From: CAVYHJ01 sp963768165 [NCBI: uncultured bacterium]
Lineage (GTDB): Bacteria > UBP4 > UBA4092
Direction of reading: 5' to 3'
NCBI GenBank assembly: GCA_963768165.1
Contig: CAVYHJ010000028.1
Coordinates: 434,001 to 498,000, forward strand
DNA: 64,000 bases
Shown here: one piece after another, positions 62,778 to 64,000 of the stretch
Layout of the letters: each line of letters starts with the position of its first letter
Numbering within the stretch: position 1 is the first letter of the stretch
Program-made: the position numbers and the translations under genes
The notes under the pieces: generated by a model
The model's input: only the letters and a program-made list of their open reading frames with translations
What the model was told of the DNA's origin: nothing
Databases searched by the model: none

Positions 62778-64000
62778 ATGAAAATTCAGGAAATTGCAAA
62801 ACGAATGGGAGTTATAAAGTTTTCTTTCCATGTTTTTGTAACCTTTTGTGTTGTTGTTCTCACCTGGTGTTTTCTACTATATCCTGCGTTGATCTGTCTC
62901 TGTGTTATTTTCGACCCATCTTTTCGTAAACCACAAATCAATAACTACACTCTCAACATGTTTTACAAAACTTCCCAACGCTACGATACATGGGCGCAGT
63001 ATTATCTGAAATCACAATACGCCAAAAAAGCAAATTATGAAGAAAGTGTCGCCGCGACGGAATGGCCGATGTTTGGTTCGGTCTTTTATCTTCTTACTGC
63101 CGAAGAAATAAAAAAAGAGTTAGATCATCAGAAGGATGGGAAGTCGGATAAGATCCGCCGAGTCTTGTTGCAGTCCAGCAATTCTGCCGCAAAACTGATC
63201 GCTGATCCTACTACTGCCACATGGGTCAAGGTCATGTGGGGAAAAAATTATCTAACCAAAGAAAACCTGTTTTATCGAATGCTCTTGATTATGGGGTTGT
63301 CGAGTTATGAAAATATTTCAGGAAAAAATACCTATCGCGCCATTCTCACTGAACAGGCAAATTCATTGGCTGATGAATTGTCTAAAGCGAAACATCATGT
63401 GTTGGATGATTATCCAGGAGCATGTTATCCCAACGATGTCTTATGGTCGGTGGCCGCGATTCTGCGAACCGATTCAATTCTTAGTACAGATCATCGTCAA
63501 TTGGCCCAACAGGTGGTGCAAGCGCTGAATACAACTTTCATGACAAATCAAGGTTTGCCAGGATTTATGGTAGATCCCATGTATGGAAAAACCATGGAAT
63601 TACCCCGGGGATGCGGCAATTCCGGGATTCTTATATTTGCCCCGGAATTGGATAGAACCGTCGCCAACCAATGGTATGGAAACTATGAAAAATTATATTG
63701 GCAAGATAACGGGTTATGCCGGGGGTTTAGGGAATTTAGCAAAACATTGAACTATTCATATAATGATGTGGATTCCGGTCCGGTGATTAAAGGATTCGGT
63801 TCCGTGGCAACTTTTTTTGGTATTGGTGCCGCCCGTGCGCAAGGTCGTCTTGACCATGCTCTTCCGATAACTCAAGAAATGATTGTGGTCTGCTGGCCCA
63901 CCCCGTTCGGTCTTCTTTTTCCTCGTCTTATGGGAAAACTGATGGTCGATTCTTCCTGTCTTGGTGAAACCGCACTCTTATTTTCCATGTCACGCCCAGT
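62778..64000 (+). CDS. membrane-anchored protein, 3' end outside window
   Basis: The frame opens at ATG 62778 (18 bp after the previous stop) and stays open to the last base, so at least 407 codons are coding. It has a hydrophobic N-terminal helix ('FSFHVFVTFCVVVLTWCFLL'), then a largely helical region with 'EWPMFGSVFYLLTAEEI', 'AIL...DELSKAKHHVLDDY', 'CYPNDVLWSVAAILRTD' and 'LPRGCGNSGILIFAPELD'. Its pattern suggests an alpha/alpha barrel, as in linalool dehydratase-like proteins; this is a guess. It probably shares the transcript of the two genes before it. Confidence 0.7.
   Translation, partial: MKIQEIAKRMGVIKFSFHVFVTFCVVVLTWCFLLYPALICLCVIFDPSFRKPQINNYTLNMFYKTSQRYDTWAQYYLKSQYAKKANYEESVAATEWPMFGSVFYLLTAEEIKKELDHQKDGKSDKIRRVLLQSSNSAAKLIADPTTATWVKVMWGKNYLTKENLFYRMLLIMGLSSYENISGKNTYRAILTEQANSLADELSKAKHHVLDDYPGACYPNDVLWSVAAILRTDSILSTDHRQLAQQVVQALNTTFMTNQGLPGFMVDPMYGKTMELPRGCGNSGILIFAPELDRTVANQWYGNYEKLYWQDNGLCRGFREFSKTLNYSYNDVDSGPVIKGFGSVATFFGIGAARAQGRLDHALPITQEMIVVCWPTPFGLLFPRLMGKLMVDSSCLGETALLFSMSRP

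Overview
The window looks like a chromosomal segment of an uncultivated or little-studied Gram-negative bacterium with moderate GC. The pointers are a lipoprotein with a normal lipobox, a Tat-exported molybdoenzyme, several Sec-secreted beta-rich proteins, and prepilins of the 'NFLQAQ.RAK' type that end in a 'YDP.NGT.S.G' tail. That pilin type is common in candidate phyla and PVC-like lineages (Sumerlaeota, Hydrogenedentota, Omnitrophota and similar). The phylum is an inference. No rRNA, tRNA or CRISPR array was found.

Layout. 1-5.7 kb: a TPR-serpin fusion (cut by the window edge), a TPR lipoprotein, and a two-gene molybdenum hydroxylase (2Fe-2S subunit plus Tat-exported Mo subunit). 5.7-10.4 kb: an accessory patch with a decayed DUF4160/DUF2442 pair, a BrnT/BrnA toxin-antitoxin pair, dispersed palindromic repeats, an IS4-family element with a visible target duplication, and an IS110/IS1111-type element with room for a bridge RNA. 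10.4-17.5 kb: a 1868-residue TPR-C39 peptidase-Rhs protein with an internal double-glycine site, then iterons and an AraC-type regulator. 17.5-30.8 kb: a block of secreted beta-sandwich, kelch and SGNH proteins and two prepilins. Five of these promoters share a sequence element at a fixed distance from the -10 box. An IS481-like element lies beside the last of them. 30.8-38.9 kb: glycogen synthase, a GT-C glycosyltransferase, an MntA/HepT pair, a membrane protein with a pilin-like tail, and a DprA-like gene coupled to a RecQ-phosphoribosyltransferase fusion. 39-44.4 kb: a repeat-rich secreted protein, biotin synthase, a GDP-mannose dehydratase-type SDR, and a second non-pilin protein with the pilin-like tail. 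44.4-49.7 kb: a molybdenum hydroxylase cluster (SnoaL-like protein, MocA-like maturase, FAD-type, 2Fe-2S and Mo subunits, plus a tiny membrane protein). 49.7-51.4 kb: an AT-rich insert with a TIR protein and an HNH nuclease. 51.5-64 kb: housekeeping and secreted genes (NADP oxidoreductase-like, GNAT, S1/P1 nuclease-like, double PQQ propeller, KatG, DinB-like, sugar isomerase-like, ICMT-like) and an open reading frame leaving the window.

Most noteworthy: (1) RecQ-PRTase plus DprA, which recalls the ShosTA toxin-antitoxin/defence pair with a helicase fused on; (2) the Rhs protein carrying its own C39 peptidase and a matching GG cleavage site; (3) a promoter-proximal motif, TAGAnCGGTCT, at exactly the same distance from five -10 boxes; (4) the TIR/HNH pair; (5) a likely bridge-RNA region in the IS110-family element; (6) unusual intergenic palindromes, including a 50-bp perfect one and a cloverleaf-like one.
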